From Dryas octopetala (lineage: Eukaryota > Streptophyta > Magnoliopsida > Rosales > Rosaceae), in assembly GCA_963921425.1 (NCBI GenBank), contig OY992839.1:12069409-12133408 (forward strand): a DNA stretch of 64,000 nucleotides. Reading direction: 5' to 3'. Numbering within the stretch: the first letter of the stretch is position 1; each line of letters opens with the position of its first letter. Made by a program: the position numbers and the translations under genes. Shown here piece after piece: positions 21,193 through 32,652 of the stretch. The notes below the pieces were generated by a model that was given only the letters and a program-made list of their open reading frames with translations, was not told where the DNA came from and made no database searches.

Positions 21193-23604
21193 TGTAATGT
21201 CCAAAAAAAAAAAAAACAATAATAATAATAATAATAAATAATAATATTTATGGGCTTTAAAAATTTGGGTTAAACTTCTAAGTTTGGGCTTTAGCCCAAT
21301 TGTTTTACAAGAGATGAAAAGCCCAACTTAAAAAAAAAAAAAAAAAAAAAATCTGAATGGCTTTGAAGATAATACCAACGTCCATCCCCTTAATTACATA
21401 TACACATAAGCCTTGATCAATGGTTTTGATTTTTCTTAGAGGGATGAGTCACCTCTAGGCAATGATGAGAGCCAATGAACTTAACCAAATTTCAGCAAAC
21501 AAGTTGGATTATAAGAGAGGGCTGGTGTGAAGAGCTCACACCTACGGATGCAACGAAGAAAAAAAAAAACTGAACAGAGAAAAGAACACAGAGAGAGAGA
21601 GAGTGTGAGAGAGTGAACTAGAAAGTGTTAGAGAAGGAAAGGTTAGAAACTGAAATTTTATCTTAGAAGTTTTTTCTTTAAACTTTCCTTAAACTAACCT
21701 CTTTTTGTCATCTATGGTTTTTCTTTATTGTAGGAACTCACAGCTTTTAGCCTCTATAGAACTCAAGGAGGGAATAAAGAAAGGTGAGTTTAAGGAACCC
21801 ATGGAAACATGGGTGTCCTTAACAAATTTTTTTTACACACCTTTCTTTTAGGTTGTAAAACTAAAAATTAGGTTGTAGATAGCCTTATTATAGCCTTAGA
21901 AACATGTTTTGCGGTTTGGAATTGAAGGAAAATGAAAAACAAACAAGTATGAAAAATCTGGAAATTTTTCCAGAAAATTCGCATGTTTGTATGGCCTCCT
22001 TTCGAGCCTTATAACTTGAGTTTTAACCGTCCGTTTTTCATGTTTTTTATATGGTTGTAAAGAGGTGATGTAGAGCTTTAAAAAAAGTATAAGTTTGCTC
22101 AATTTGGTGAACGTTTGATAGGTCAAAAGTCGAGTCAAAAATGAGATAAAAAAAACTAGAAATCTGGAAAAAAACAGGGGCTGTTTAAAGTGACGATGAA
22201 CAATGCCCGGCCAGCCACCCCACTCGCACCGCCGGCGCGTGGTGGCGCGTGCGGCTGTTTCCGGCGACCTTTTTCGCCCAATTTTCACCCTCCTAACTCT
22301 ATTTTTCGATACGAGTCCATTGGTACAAGTTTCGCGTCAATCCGACACCTCTAAGTTAGAGTGTGAGTTACACTCTCCTTAAAAAGAGAGTGAAATAAAT
22401 TTAAATTTAATTAAGTTATATATAAACTATATTTTTTAAACTTTTTAGACCCGAACACATAGGAACGGACCAAGAAGGAACTCGTGCTCAAGGAATTAAG
22501 GTAGGGTCTCTATTTCCCCAATGATTGGACTATATTACAATTAATCCTTGTGTCATATTGTGTGATTTATTTTCTTGTGATAATTTATCTTTATTACTTG
22601 TGATGTTATTTCTTCATTAAATGTATCAAGTGCATTATATTTGTAAATAAACTTTTATTATTAATCTTGTGTGTGCACTGTGAAATTCATAAGTCTGTGA
22701 TATACTCAAATTGCGTAAGGTTGAATTATTATACATGTACAATTTAATTTCTCTATACATGCATTAATGTTTGTCTTTACATGCATAATCATAAGTGCAT
22801 AAGAAAAGTGTGATTGTGAACAAGGTTAAGAAAATGATTAATTGAGACACCAAGAAGAGAGGGAGATGAACTTGGTGGTCTCGTGATTTATTAGAGATAC
22901 CATGGAGAAAGGGAGATGTACCTGGTGATCTCATGATTTGTGGAAGAATTATTGAAGAAAAAGTGGAATTAATTATATTCAAAATATTTGGGCTTAAGGG
23001 ACGGATGGGTGTTGGCTCATACTTGGAACATTCGGGGCCACAGTGGAAGGATGCACGGTATGGGACGTGTAGGCCTGTTTGTCTTGGGTATGTGTCAACG
23101 GGAATGGTTAAGGAGTGAGTACACACATTCTCAATTCATATAATTAAAATCATTATCTGTATTTATTTTCTTTTACTGAGACATTGATTAAATGTGATAA
23201 CTGGCCATGAGGGATCAATATACCCTATTGAGCCTTAAAAGCTCACACCCTAATAAATCATGCAGGTGACGGAAATATGACCAATGATGTGGAATACCCA
23301 AGGAAAATTTAGAGAATTTGCTGGAGTACTATGTTTTGTTTGTTTAACAATACATTGTAATATATAAGAAGATGAACATCTAGTATGGTACTTTTGGAAT
23401 AGTATTTTGCTAAATAAAGTCTATTTTTCATTTTCACTTTACTTAGTCTCTTCAATTATTTTATATTATATTATTTTATTTTATTTTTATTTTTATTTTC
23501 TTCTCACGTATTAATTGTAGAAAATTTTTTATAAATCTGCGATTAAGACGTAAGTCACGCTTCACTCCTAGATATTAGATTTTATTCAGGATTGAGGTGT
23601 GACA
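21193..23604 (+). repeat. 3' LTR of the Gypsy element
   Basis: Follows a purine-rich tract (AGGTGGGTAGA). It starts TGTAATGTCC and ends GTGTGACA, immediately before the second ATAAA. About 2.41 kb long. It pairs with 15008-17244. Confidence 0.9.
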
Positions 23605-23609
23605 ATAAA

Positions 23610-23913
23610 TCAAATAAAGATCAAAGGTCAACAATAGTCCTTGAACTTTACCCTTAGTATCCTTATTTTCCGGAGGTGCTAGCTCATCTCTTCCTCCCCC
23701 TATCTCTTTCTCTTCCCTCTCTCTCTTTCTTCGCAGCCACCTCGCCAACCTCTAGATCAGAGATCATAAATTAACTTTCGGCCTGAGAGAGGGAAGAGAA
23801 AGAGAGAAAAAGGAAGAGAGAAAGAGGAAGAGAGAGAGGGAGAGAGAGAGAGAGAAAGAGAGAGAGAGGTGTGTGCAAATAGCAGCCCTCAAAATCATTT
23901 AGGATCATTCTAA
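23610..23913. other. Intergenic, CT- and GA-rich, no gene
   Basis: Pyrimidine-rich stretch followed by long GA-rich runs (about 23785-23870). Open frames here are low-complexity read-outs. No element ends were recognised. Confidence 0.5.
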
Positions 23914-24184
23914 TAAGAGCATGTACTATGGTATGGCTAAATGCTATGCTATATGCTAAATATAGCAAAATTGATAAAAAAGCTCACTACAATGGCATTG
24001 CTAAATTTAATATTTGCTATGCTATGCAATTGCTAAATTTTTCACTATATATAGCAGAAAATTTAGCAATTGCTATTGAGGAATTCAAGAAAAAAGTGAA
24101 CCCACCATCTGAAAAGTATGGGTAAAGAAAGAATAAAAAACCAAGTGAAAGAAAGTGATTGGTTGAAAAAGTGCTGGGTCCCAC

Positions 24185-24223
<39 letters not shown>

Positions 24224-26644
24224 GATATTCACATGAATGAAAAATGTTGCAGCAAGAGGCATGAGGATGGGCAGCTGTCATAGGTTGATTGACTATGTAT
24301 TCAAATTTTACAATTCCTAAATTTGACTTTGACATGAAAAATACTAAAATATTAATTTGGATATTAAACTAATAATATTTGAATATATTTAATATTGGAC
24401 TCATATTAAAGATCTCACTAAAATATTTACAATGATATAATTATTAAAATAATTTAATATATTAAATTTAATTTATAAAAATATATATGAATATATTAAA
24501 AATATAAATATACTAACATATAGCTATAGCTTTTGTGCCATTGGAGCAAAAAGCACAAAAGTTATTGCTAAATGCTAAAAGTCATTGTTGAGCTTATTTT
24601 ATATATAATTTTTATCCCTTAAATTTTACATTTTTGTCTATGCCTTTTAGCAATTTTTAGTGTTTTAATTCTCATTTTTATTGTTTAGTTAATTAGTGGG
24701 TTTTATTAGCTTTTGTCATAATTCTTTGATTTTATTAGGTTGTATTTATTTTTCATTTAGGCTAGATTTAAAATTAGAATTTTTATTAATTAATTTTATT
24801 TGTGTTGTAGGTTTTTAAATTGAGAAGCCCAAAACAAGAAATGAATGGACAAAAGCCCATCAGCACATGCACAGCCCAATGGGAGGCGAACAGCCACTCG
24901 CCAAAAACCTTCCGCCTCTCTCTCTCTCTTCATTTTGATTAATCAACCCATCATCCACTGGGAAGACGACACGTGGCGACCACACAGCTGCAGCTTCACA
25001 ATTTCCTTCCGCCTCTCTCTTTTCCATTTCATTAATCATCCTTCTCTCGTCTCACAGAATGACACGTGGGCAGCCTTTCTCCTTTTTCTCTTCCGCAAAT
25101 CAACACTGCTTCATGTGAGCCAAGCCAGCACCAGCCAGCCACTAAGCCGAGCTCCCTTTTCTCTCTCTCATGCTTTCCCAGCAGCCGCAGGTCACTCTCC
25201 AGCCGCAAGCCAGCCACACCACATTAATCACCTTCTCAGCCACTCAGCGCGCGCCACGTGGCAATTGTGACAGCTAAAGCTGGTTCCAGCTTTTTCCAGC
25301 CCGCCTCTTCATTTGGAGCTAGCGCCTCTCTCACCATGACACGTGTCCACTCACTCTCAGATATTTTTACCTTTATTTGCCGAGAATTTTCCTTGAGCCT
25401 TGTAATATCTGCCTATAAAAGGCAGCCCTACCCCTCTTTTCTGCATCTTTAGTTTTGATCTTTTTATTTTATAATTTAATTTTTTACATTTTCTAGTATT
25501 CTCCTAAGATTTCTCTCTCAAGCCATTTGGCTATGATGTTTGAGAGAGAATAAGAATATAATTTTCTTGCATTTTAATTAATGAAATTTTAATATTATGT
25601 CTCTCTTCTTTCTTCTCATAATCCTTTATTTACTTTATACTTTTTATTTTATGTAGTTCTTTACTTTATGGTTAACTTTAATATTATGTCTCTCTTCTCT
25701 CTTCTCCTAATCTTTTTACTTTATGCCTTTTATTTTATGTAGTTATTTACTTTATTGTTAGTAGTGTTATTTATTTTATTGTTCTTTATATTACATGCTC
25801 ATTTATTTATTTCTTTACTTTTATTTAAATTATAAGATCATGGGTGGTTACTAAACCCCCTTACCAAGGTAAGGGGAAAGCACCACCATGAACATTATTA
25901 AGTAAGGTCTTTATGTTAAATTTTCCCTTGTTTAAGATCCTACAAGCTCTAGATTTTGATATTAAAATGAGAAAGAGATCCTCTTTCACCCATAATGTCA
26001 TATATTATGGGTAGTTAGATCATCTTTCCACATTTTAGCTTTATGGTTAATTTTTTTAAACACAAACTTTTTTGAACTCTAGTTGTTCCTTAGTTTTGGT
26101 TCACTTGAGTTGCTTAAAGTTTGTATTTTTTAAGCAAAATCAAGATCTACCATATAAATCTTCAACTTTTGTGCTTAATTCATATTTATCTTTGTAAGAG
26201 GGCATCAAGTGACTCTTGGGTGCCCTCTTTTTTGGGAAAATTACTAAAAATCTCATTTAATATGTTCATAAGTGGTGTGGAACCCTAATCTTGGTTCTTA
26301 TACCATTGTTTAGCTTCTAAAACCAAAAAAATTGTCATTTTCTTTTCTGGATATAATATTTAAATTCTTGCATCTTTATTTAATTTATCTACTTTATTTG
26401 CTTTTTAATTTAGTTGCATTTTATTTTAAGTTGTCTCATAAACCAATAAAATTTCCAAATTAGGTTAGTTTTAAATTAACTTAAGTTTAAGCTTAGTGTA
26501 TCGTTTTGCATCACTCCTTAAGGTTTGACCTCGTTAATATACTACTAGATTCATATATTTGCAAGTAAATAAAATTTTACAACAGTCATGCTAAATATAG
26601 CATATAGCATAACATATAGCAAAAAACCATTATACATGCTCTTA
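23914..26644. mobile_element. hAT-like non-autonomous element, split by a lone LTR
   Basis: The termini TAAGAGCATGTACTATGG (left) and the inverse of TAAGAGCATGTATAATGG (right) face each other. Both continue into repeated GCTATATGCTAAATATAGCA motifs. The AGAGCATGTA..ATGG terminus resembles plant hAT MITEs. Without the inserted LTR the element is about 730 bp. It carries no transposase. A GA microsatellite (24187-24218) lies inside. A clean 8-bp target duplication is not visible. Confidence 0.65.
24586..26584 (+). mobile_element. Lone LTR (about 2.0 kb), target duplication GTCAT
   Basis: Starts TGTTGAGC and ends TTTACAACA. It is flanked by GTCAT at 24581-24585 and 26585-26589, and lies inside the hAT-like element. 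It has an LTR layout: a TATA box (CTATAAAAGGC near 25414), a CT-rich leader, and upstream G-box-like ACACGTGG motifs (about 24969, 25064, 25254). No coding domain is inside. The exact 5-bp duplication shows that it is what remains of a complete insertion after LTR-LTR recombination. The plus orientation is set by the TATA box. Confidence 0.82.
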
Positions 26645-27383
26645 AGGCTAACTAGCTAAATTTTGGACGGTTGTGAAAATGATACGTAGTCATGGTGCAA
26701 GCATGTACTCTCTTTGTTATCAGTTATCACCAACTCTATCTACACTTTATGGTCATGAAGTGTGTTGCTTTTTTGTAGTCAAATTGTTGCTTTTCACAAG
26801 AGAGAAAAGAGAAGACCTTTTACACCTGCCTGCTTGATAATAATAGAGATTGGTGTGTAGTGTATACTCTCTGTGGAGGAGAGCTCACTTCACATGACAT
26901 TCAACACAAATTGTGATTGGTATCAGATTCGGATTGTAATTAGGAAGATTACGAATTTGAACATGTAATTTTCATCATATTGTTAGTTATTAGCTTCAAT
27001 TCATGATTAACAAAATGAATGTCTTACTACTTTCTATTCATGCAATATTTCAACAAACGGATGCTAGTTGATGGTGTTGGCTGGAGACAGGACAAAAGTG
27101 GAAGAGACTAACATTCAATGGAGGAATGTACGTGGACATAATATAAGAAATTAATGAAGCAGCATTTTTTTGACTAATTTTTGTACTTGATAATTGACAT
27201 GTTATTAGTGCTGTCAAAATATATACTTTCAGTCTTCAATAATGTCAGTCACCAAATAATGTGTTTTTGTACACATATCAGTATCTTATATACTACAAAT
27301 AAACTACGTTAGTATTTGAATAATTGAAAAACTACATTTGAATGAGTAAATGAGCTCCTGACTATGAATAATTTTTTTTTTCT
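26645..27383. other. Intergenic, no gene recognised
   Basis: AT-rich sequence between two nested transposon blocks. No coding similarity, element ends or structured RNA were recognised. Confidence 0.5.
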
Positions 27384-27392
27384 TTTTCTTAA

Positions 27393-30300
27393 GGCTTAAT
27401 TGCAATTATATATCTCAACTTTGTGTTCATTTACAACTAGGTACACCATCTTCAAAAACTGGTGCTAAGATATCGCTAGTACAAATAAGCGGCGTTAAGG
27501 TATCTCCATTAGTTTTTCCGTCAACAGCTCTATTAAACGCCTACGTGGCATTGACGTGGCCCACATGGACTGCAAAATGCTGACGTGGCACGGTGGTAGG
27601 GCATAATGGTAATTTCATATCTCTTTTTTGGACAAAAAAATTAATTAAAAAATTTTATATTTTCACAATTTTAAATTTAATTAAAAAACAAAAAAAATAA
27701 AAAAACTGAAAAATAAAAAAATCAACCTTCCCCTCCTCCACCACACACCCAGCCCTCCTTCCCTAGCCACCTAGCACCATCCACCCCCTCAACCTCGCCC
27801 CACCCCACCCCACCCCACCCCACCCAGCCCCCTCCCTCCCTCCCCCCCCCCCCCAAGCACCTGGCCACCAAACCAGCGTCAGCCTAGCTCCCTCCCCCCA
27901 GCTCTGACCCACCCCTCTCACCCATCCAGTCCCCTCCCTCCCTCCCTCTCTCCCTTCTACCCATCCATCCAACCCTCTCCCTCCCTCCCCCTGTGTAACG
28001 CCCCGAACCTCAGGCCCATAAACACACTGAAAACTTTGTCATTTAAACCCCTTTTCAAAGAATGAGCCATGCACATAAACATAAATAAATACAATTTTAC
28101 CAAAAACATTTAAACAAAACAATTGTGTAAAAACAATTAAATAAATTTCTCTGAGTCCCACTGCCTCGTCTTTTCCTCACTACCTCTTCAGCTAACTTAA
28201 CCTACAAAACACATATAATCACACTGCACCATATCTATGGTACACCGGGTCATTCAAATAAACAACCCGGTAAGCTCACTAGAGCTCGTATGAGTGAAAT
28301 GACTTAAACAAATATTCTAAAATAATTCTTCTATTTTCATACTTAATAATAATCCACAATAAAATCCATAATTACTCAATCACATAATAATTTCATCACC
28401 AATCATCCAAGCATCAAGATAATCACAATTTCCTCATATTCACATCAAATCTTATCAATAATAATAATAAATCATTCTGACAAATCAACTGCCTAATTGT
28501 CAATTATTAACCTCAACATCAATCATTCACATCCTAATTAATAACCTCAATGCATAATCACCACCGTTTCCATTCTCAAAGATTCAAAACTAGACTTTAC
28601 CAAGTCCTAACCAAACCAAATCCTAGCAAACAAAAGCATACACACAAGCAAAGCATCAAATCAAACTATCTAATTTCACTCACAGTGCAACTACGTAAAA
28701 AGACCGAATTGCCCTTCTTGACGCCTTTGCTATGATATTAAATCCAGCAGCATAACGGCATCGAGAATGAGATTTCCCGAGCCCGTGTACCTGTTAAGAC
28801 CAGACAACCAATCAAATACAAATCAGAAACACAAACGACCGCTAAACGATTGAAACGGGCAGCCGCCACCACACACGGTGGTTGCCCCGCCCCAAACAAC
28901 ACACAGAAGACCACAAAACTCACCACCGGACCAGGAAAAGCTTATGGAGGTTCCGAAGAGTCAGAACAACAAAGAAAACCAACCAAATCGCCGCCACACA
29001 AGGCGGAGCTACAGTGGACGTGGCTGCAAAATAGGGAAATCAACAACTCACGATTGGCTCAAACTAATCCAACCAAAAGCAAAAGCGGAGAGAGAGGATC
29101 GAGTTTGATACCTCACTCGCAGCCAAAGGCAGCCGGAAACGCCGAAAATCGCCAGAGAAGCCGCCGGACAGGAAGCTTCGATTCGCCTTCGTGAGAGGTC
29201 GTCGGAGCAAGGGAAGCCCATGGATGAACTCGCCGTGATGAGGAGAGGATGACCTAGGTGGTTCGGCGCTGCGATTTGGTCGGAGAAGTGAGATCACCGG
29301 CGTAGCCATTGGTTTTGTCTCACGTCGATTCTCCGTCGTTGCTGGGTTTCTGTTTTGGATCTGCCACAGGGAGGAAGAGGAGAGAGAGTTGGACATTTTG
29401 CCACCGGTCTTGCCGCCAACCATCGTCGGATGGCGATGAATAAGATAGAAAGGGAGAGTGACCGGAGAGGGAGGAGAGAGAAGAGAGAAAAAGGAGAAAC
29501 ACAGGGAGAGAGAGAGAGAGAGAGATAAAAAAAAAAAAAAAAAAAAGCTAGGTTCTTGGTTTTTTAAAAATCCTTTAAATGCAATTTTATAAAATTGCCC
29601 CTCACTTTGAACGTCTGTAAAACCTAAACCGTAACTCTGATTTACGCGTGCTTCGTGTCTTCGAACTCGTGGACTCGAGACCTATCCAACATACCCAAAG
29701 TCAAAGACGAAAGCCCACTAACTTTAAAAGTCAACTTTTGGGCAAGCTCAATTTAAAACAAAAATTAAAAATTAAACCAAATCTTTTTTTTTTCAAAAAA
29801 AATCCCCAAAATGATCCAAATAAATTATCAAAATATTTAAAATAAATCTTTGAAAAATACGTGGTCTCACACCCAATTCCGACCCACCCTCTCCCTCCCC
29901 CCCACTCCGACCCACCCCCTATCTTCCCTCACTCCAACCCACCCATTCAGCCCCCTCCCTCCCCCTGTTCTGATCCACCCTCTCCCTCCCCCTATTCCAA
30001 CCCACCTTCTCCCTCCCCCCCACTCTGACCCACCCCCTCATTTCCCCCACTCCGACCCACCCATCCAACCCCCTCCCATCCATCCAGCCCTACCCTTTTT
30101 TTTTTTTTTTTTTTACAGTTTTTTTATTTTTATTTTAATTAATTTTTTTGTCCAAAAAAAAAATACGAAATTACCATTATGCCCTACCACGTCAGCATTT
30201 TGCAGTCCATGAGGGCCATGTAAGCGCCATATAGACGTTTTTTTTTTTTTGGTCGAAAAGCGCCATATAGACGTTTAATGGAGCTGTTGATGGAAAAACT

Positions 30301-30416
30301 AACGACAGTACCTTAGCGCTGCTTATTCGTACTAGGGTACCTTAGCGCCAATTTTGAAGATGGTTTACCTAATTATAAATGGACCCAAAGTTAGGGTATA
30401 TAATTGCAATTAAGCC
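27393..30416. mobile_element. MULE with long terminal inverted repeats, 9-bp target duplication
   Basis: The termini GGCTTAATTGCAATTATATA and their inverse face each other. The inverted repeats extend about 250-300 bp and include the phrase GCAAAATGCTGACGTGGCA. Exact 9-bp duplications TTTTCTTAA lie at 27384-27392 and 30417-30425, the target size of Mutator-like elements. The interior is C-rich low-complexity DNA (27725-27990 and 29880-30100) with no transposase, so it is non-autonomous. A lone LTR has inserted in the C-rich core. Confidence 0.88.
27994..29871 (-). mobile_element. Lone LTR of a Gypsy-type element inside the MULE
   Basis: On the minus strand the LTR starts TGTGAGACCACGTATTTTTC (29871) and ends GGGGCGTTACA (27994), about 1.88 kb. 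This is an LTR style common in plant Gypsy elements. It holds a GC-rich block with short open frames (28850-29425), GA-rich tracts and an A-run, but no retroelement protein domain. The flanking MULE C-rich sequence continues on both sides. A matching target duplication could not be confirmed because the flanks are low-complexity. Confidence 0.65.
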
Positions 30417-30684
30417 TTTTCTTAATTGCTTGCCCCCAGAACTCTTCTTGTCATTCTCCTTTGCTAAACACGTTATGGGCCAAGCCCATAGGCTGCCCCA
30501 AAACCTTTCTTACTTAAAATCGTGATGGGCCTATCTCATATGGTCTTGGGTTGCCCCATGAGAAATACTCTGATTCTTGCCGATTCATTACAAGTCCTCT
30601 TTTCAAGTCTAATTGCTAAAAATCGTACCACCTTTTCAAACAACCCATCTGCACCATTTCGGATGCATGCGGTCTGGATTATAA

Positions 30685-30886
30685 GAATAATGCTATTCTT
30701 ACCACATTTCTTATACCACATTCTTATACCATCTCACGTGTCATTACTTTATTGGACAAAGTTTTTCTTTTTCTTTTTGGGTTTTTCTTTTTATTTTTTA
30801 GTATCCAATGTATGAATGCCATGTAAGTTGCCACATAAGGTGGTATGAAATTATGGTATAAAAATGTGGTATATCTAGCACTACTG
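30685..30886. mobile_element. MITE (MULE-type), 9-bp target duplication GGATTATAA
   Basis: A 202-bp inverted-repeat element with termini like AATGCTA and CTTACCACATTTCTTATACC opposite GGTATAAAAATGTGGTATAT. Exact 9-bp direct repeats GGATTATAA lie at 30676-30684 and 30887-30895. A related copy that has lost its left end lies at 54577-54733. Confidence 0.75.
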
Positions 30887-30892
30887 GGATTA

Positions 30893-31740
30893 TAATGTAG
30901 GCTTGTTTACTAGTTTTCCCTTGAAACTAATTTCAAATCTCACTTTACTTTCTAAAGTTTATTTTATATCATATTATCTATTAAAACCAATTCTCGTGTA
31001 TTACTTTGCACACTTTCTATTTTTACAAACTTAGAAAAATAATTAAAAATAGCTTCAGATTCAGAAAAATACATGAAAAATTCCTACGGACTCGTCTTGA
31101 CTAGTTTTAATTTACTATGGGGTCAAATTACCAATTTGCCCTTTGAAAGTTTCTAAAAAATTTGGGAAGTCCAAATTTATTTCTAGAAAATTAAAATAAA
31201 TTTCCCTCTATAAAAATTCTAAAATTTCTGTAAAGTCTTGAATGAATTCTCAAAAATATTTTAGAAATTAAGAAAAACTTGTTTTAGAGAATTTTTCTAG
31301 AATTTATTTTATAGAGGGAAATTTATTTTCCTCTAAGACCAAGAGGTCTTTTGGGTAGCAAGTGTTTACAATAAAGGTAGTGTTATTTTTAAGAAGACCA
31401 ACGGTGCAAATCTCGTATTTTTTGGAGTTCGGGAGAATATCCTATGAATTTCCAAAGAGTCTAGAGTATTTTAATTTTCTGGACACTTGGATAAAAAATT
31501 GATAATTTTACCTCATAGTAAATTATTACTAGTCAAGACAAGTCCGTAGAATTTTTCCGTGTATTTTTCTAAGTCCGGAGCTATTTTTAATTAATTTCCA
31601 AAGTTTGTACAAATAGGAAGTGAGCAAAGTGATACACAAAAATTAGTTTTAGGAGGTAATGTGATACAAAATAAACCTTAGAGAATGAAGTTAGATTAGA
31701 AGTTACTTTAAGGGGTGAAATAGTAAATAAGCTTATAATA
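30893..31740. mobile_element. Foldback element, copy 1
   Basis: Nearly the whole 850 bp is an imperfect inverted repeat. The left arm (TAGGCTTGTTTACTAG, then AGCTTCAGATTCAGAAAAATAC) is mirrored by the right arm (GTATTTTTCTAAGTCCGGAGCT, then TAGTAAATAAGC). The inner part of both arms is also found in the larger element at 40478-41773. No coding capacity. A transcript would form a long hairpin. Confidence 0.7.
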
Positions 31741-31779
31741 TATAGAGATAATTAGGTTTAGGTCAATTATAAAAACAAT

Positions 31780-32330
31780 TTTTAATAGAGACCGGAGGTA
31801 TTTTAAAATTTATAAGAAAATCTTTTTAATTCATAATAAAGTCCATTTAATTTATAAGAAAATCCTTTTGATTCATAATAAAGTCATTTTCCGATTTGAA
31901 GGGAATTTTCCCCTATTTAAAGGGTATGTCCCCTCTTAGATTATAGAGTGAGCTTTGTACATCCAAAATCTCAGAATTAAAATCTAAAATAAAGCAGTCA
32001 AAGAGAAAAATAAAATAACTTAATTAAAAATCCTAAATCACTACCGATCTTAATCTAAAGGGCCCGTTTGGCACTGCTTTTAAAATTAACAAAAACGCTT
32101 TCAGATTAGTAAAACGCTTTTGGTTGTGTTTGACATAAATAAATAAAAGTGTTTTTGGATTATAAAAGCGTTTTTAAGTGATTTTTTTAGAAGCACCTGT
32201 CATGTGCTTCCAACAAAAGCGCTACTGATTATAAGCGCTTCTAAGAAGCAGTGTCAAACGGGCCCTAAGAAAGACTCATAAAATAAACTGGACTTTAAGT
32301 CTCCCTAATATATATTCCTCCACTATAAGT
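31780..32330. repeat. Dispersed repeat, inverted relative to 39866-40230
   Basis: Phrases such as AATTCATAATAAAGTC, ATTTATAAGAAAATC and CCGATTTGAAGG, and a tail TAAGTCTCCCT, recur in reverse complement at 39866-40230. This copy has gained a Tourist-like MITE (32059-32265) that the other copy lacks. It looks like a non-autonomous DNA element of about 350 bp. Confidence 0.65.
32059..32265. mobile_element. Tourist-like MITE (PIF/Harbinger type)
   Basis: About 207 bp with long matching termini: GGGCCCGTTTGGCACTGCTT and, inverted, AAGCAGTGTCAAACGGGCCC. TAA lies directly on both sides (32056-32058 and 32266-32268). The interior contains several AAAACGCTTTT-like phrases. The related repeat at 39866-40230 gives the approximate empty site. 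Confidence 0.85.
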
Positions 32331-32340
32331 ATCTAAACTC

Positions 32341-32652
32341 CTCCACTAGATTGCCAACAGCTGCCCAACAATCATCTTGAATAACCATGAGAATAGTGAG
32401 CTATTGGATAAGCAATTGGATAACCATGAGAAATTCTCACATTTTGGTTTGCAACCCAATAGCAATTACTTTGGTAAGCAGTGGCATAGCTGGTCCAGTG
32501 GGATTGATTTCTCATTTGAAACAAGAGGGCCAGGCCTGAAGGTCAAGAAGTGCGGGCTCTGTTTCATATGTGACGAAGATGTGGAAGAGTTAAGCCAAAT
32601 AACTTCAATGAGAACACCACCACCTCTACAAAGGAAAAGTACTTTTCATTGA
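32341..32652 (+). pseudogene. TNL C-terminal (C-JID) relic
   Basis: The frame ending at 32652 reads FGKQWHSWSSGIDFSFE, then GPGLKVKKCGLCFICDEDVE and a stop. This is the post-LRR jelly-roll/Ig-like (C-JID) end of TIR-NBS-LRR proteins, where VKKCGxxxxxxxDVEEL is a hallmark. Nothing upstream encodes LRR, NB-ARC or TIR. A 24-bp direct duplication (GATAAGCAATTGGATAACCATG-like) sits at its start. It is a gene fragment left between transposons, and could not act alone. Confidence 0.7.

Larger units (their letters stand above)
15008..23604 (+). mobile_element. Gypsy element, Tekay/Del-like chromovirus, target duplication ATAAA
   Basis: The element is bounded by ATAAA at 15003-15007 and 23605-23609, an exact 5-bp target duplication. 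LTRs start TGTAATGTCC (15008 and 21193), and the right one ends GTGTGACA at 23604. Internal coding runs from about 17.3 to 21.18 kb in the order expected for Gypsy. There is a gag zinc knuckle (CSHCRQAGHSQRFCP), an aspartic protease (LFDSGATHSF), reverse transcriptase (VFIDDILVY), RNase H, an integrase zinc finger and DDE core, and a chromodomain-like tail ([16 protein letters not shown]). It is broken, with about three breaks. The two LTRs look nearly identical over their shared length (about 1% difference by eye), so the insertion is young. It lies between the cyclase gene and the hAT-like element. Confidence 0.92.

Noticed and set aside
16620-23126. Conserved 120-130-codon frames present twice (about 16.6-17.0 and 22.8-23.1 kb)
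   Set aside because: They are conserved only because they lie in the two LTR copies of one Gypsy element. No domain is recognisable.
28850-29425. Overlapping GC-rich frames on both strands near 29 kb
   Set aside because: They lie inside a lone LTR and overlap each other antisense. No recognised domain.
27763-30212. Glycine- or proline-rich frames in the MULE core
   Set aside because: Low-complexity CCCTCC-type DNA is open in several frames at once.
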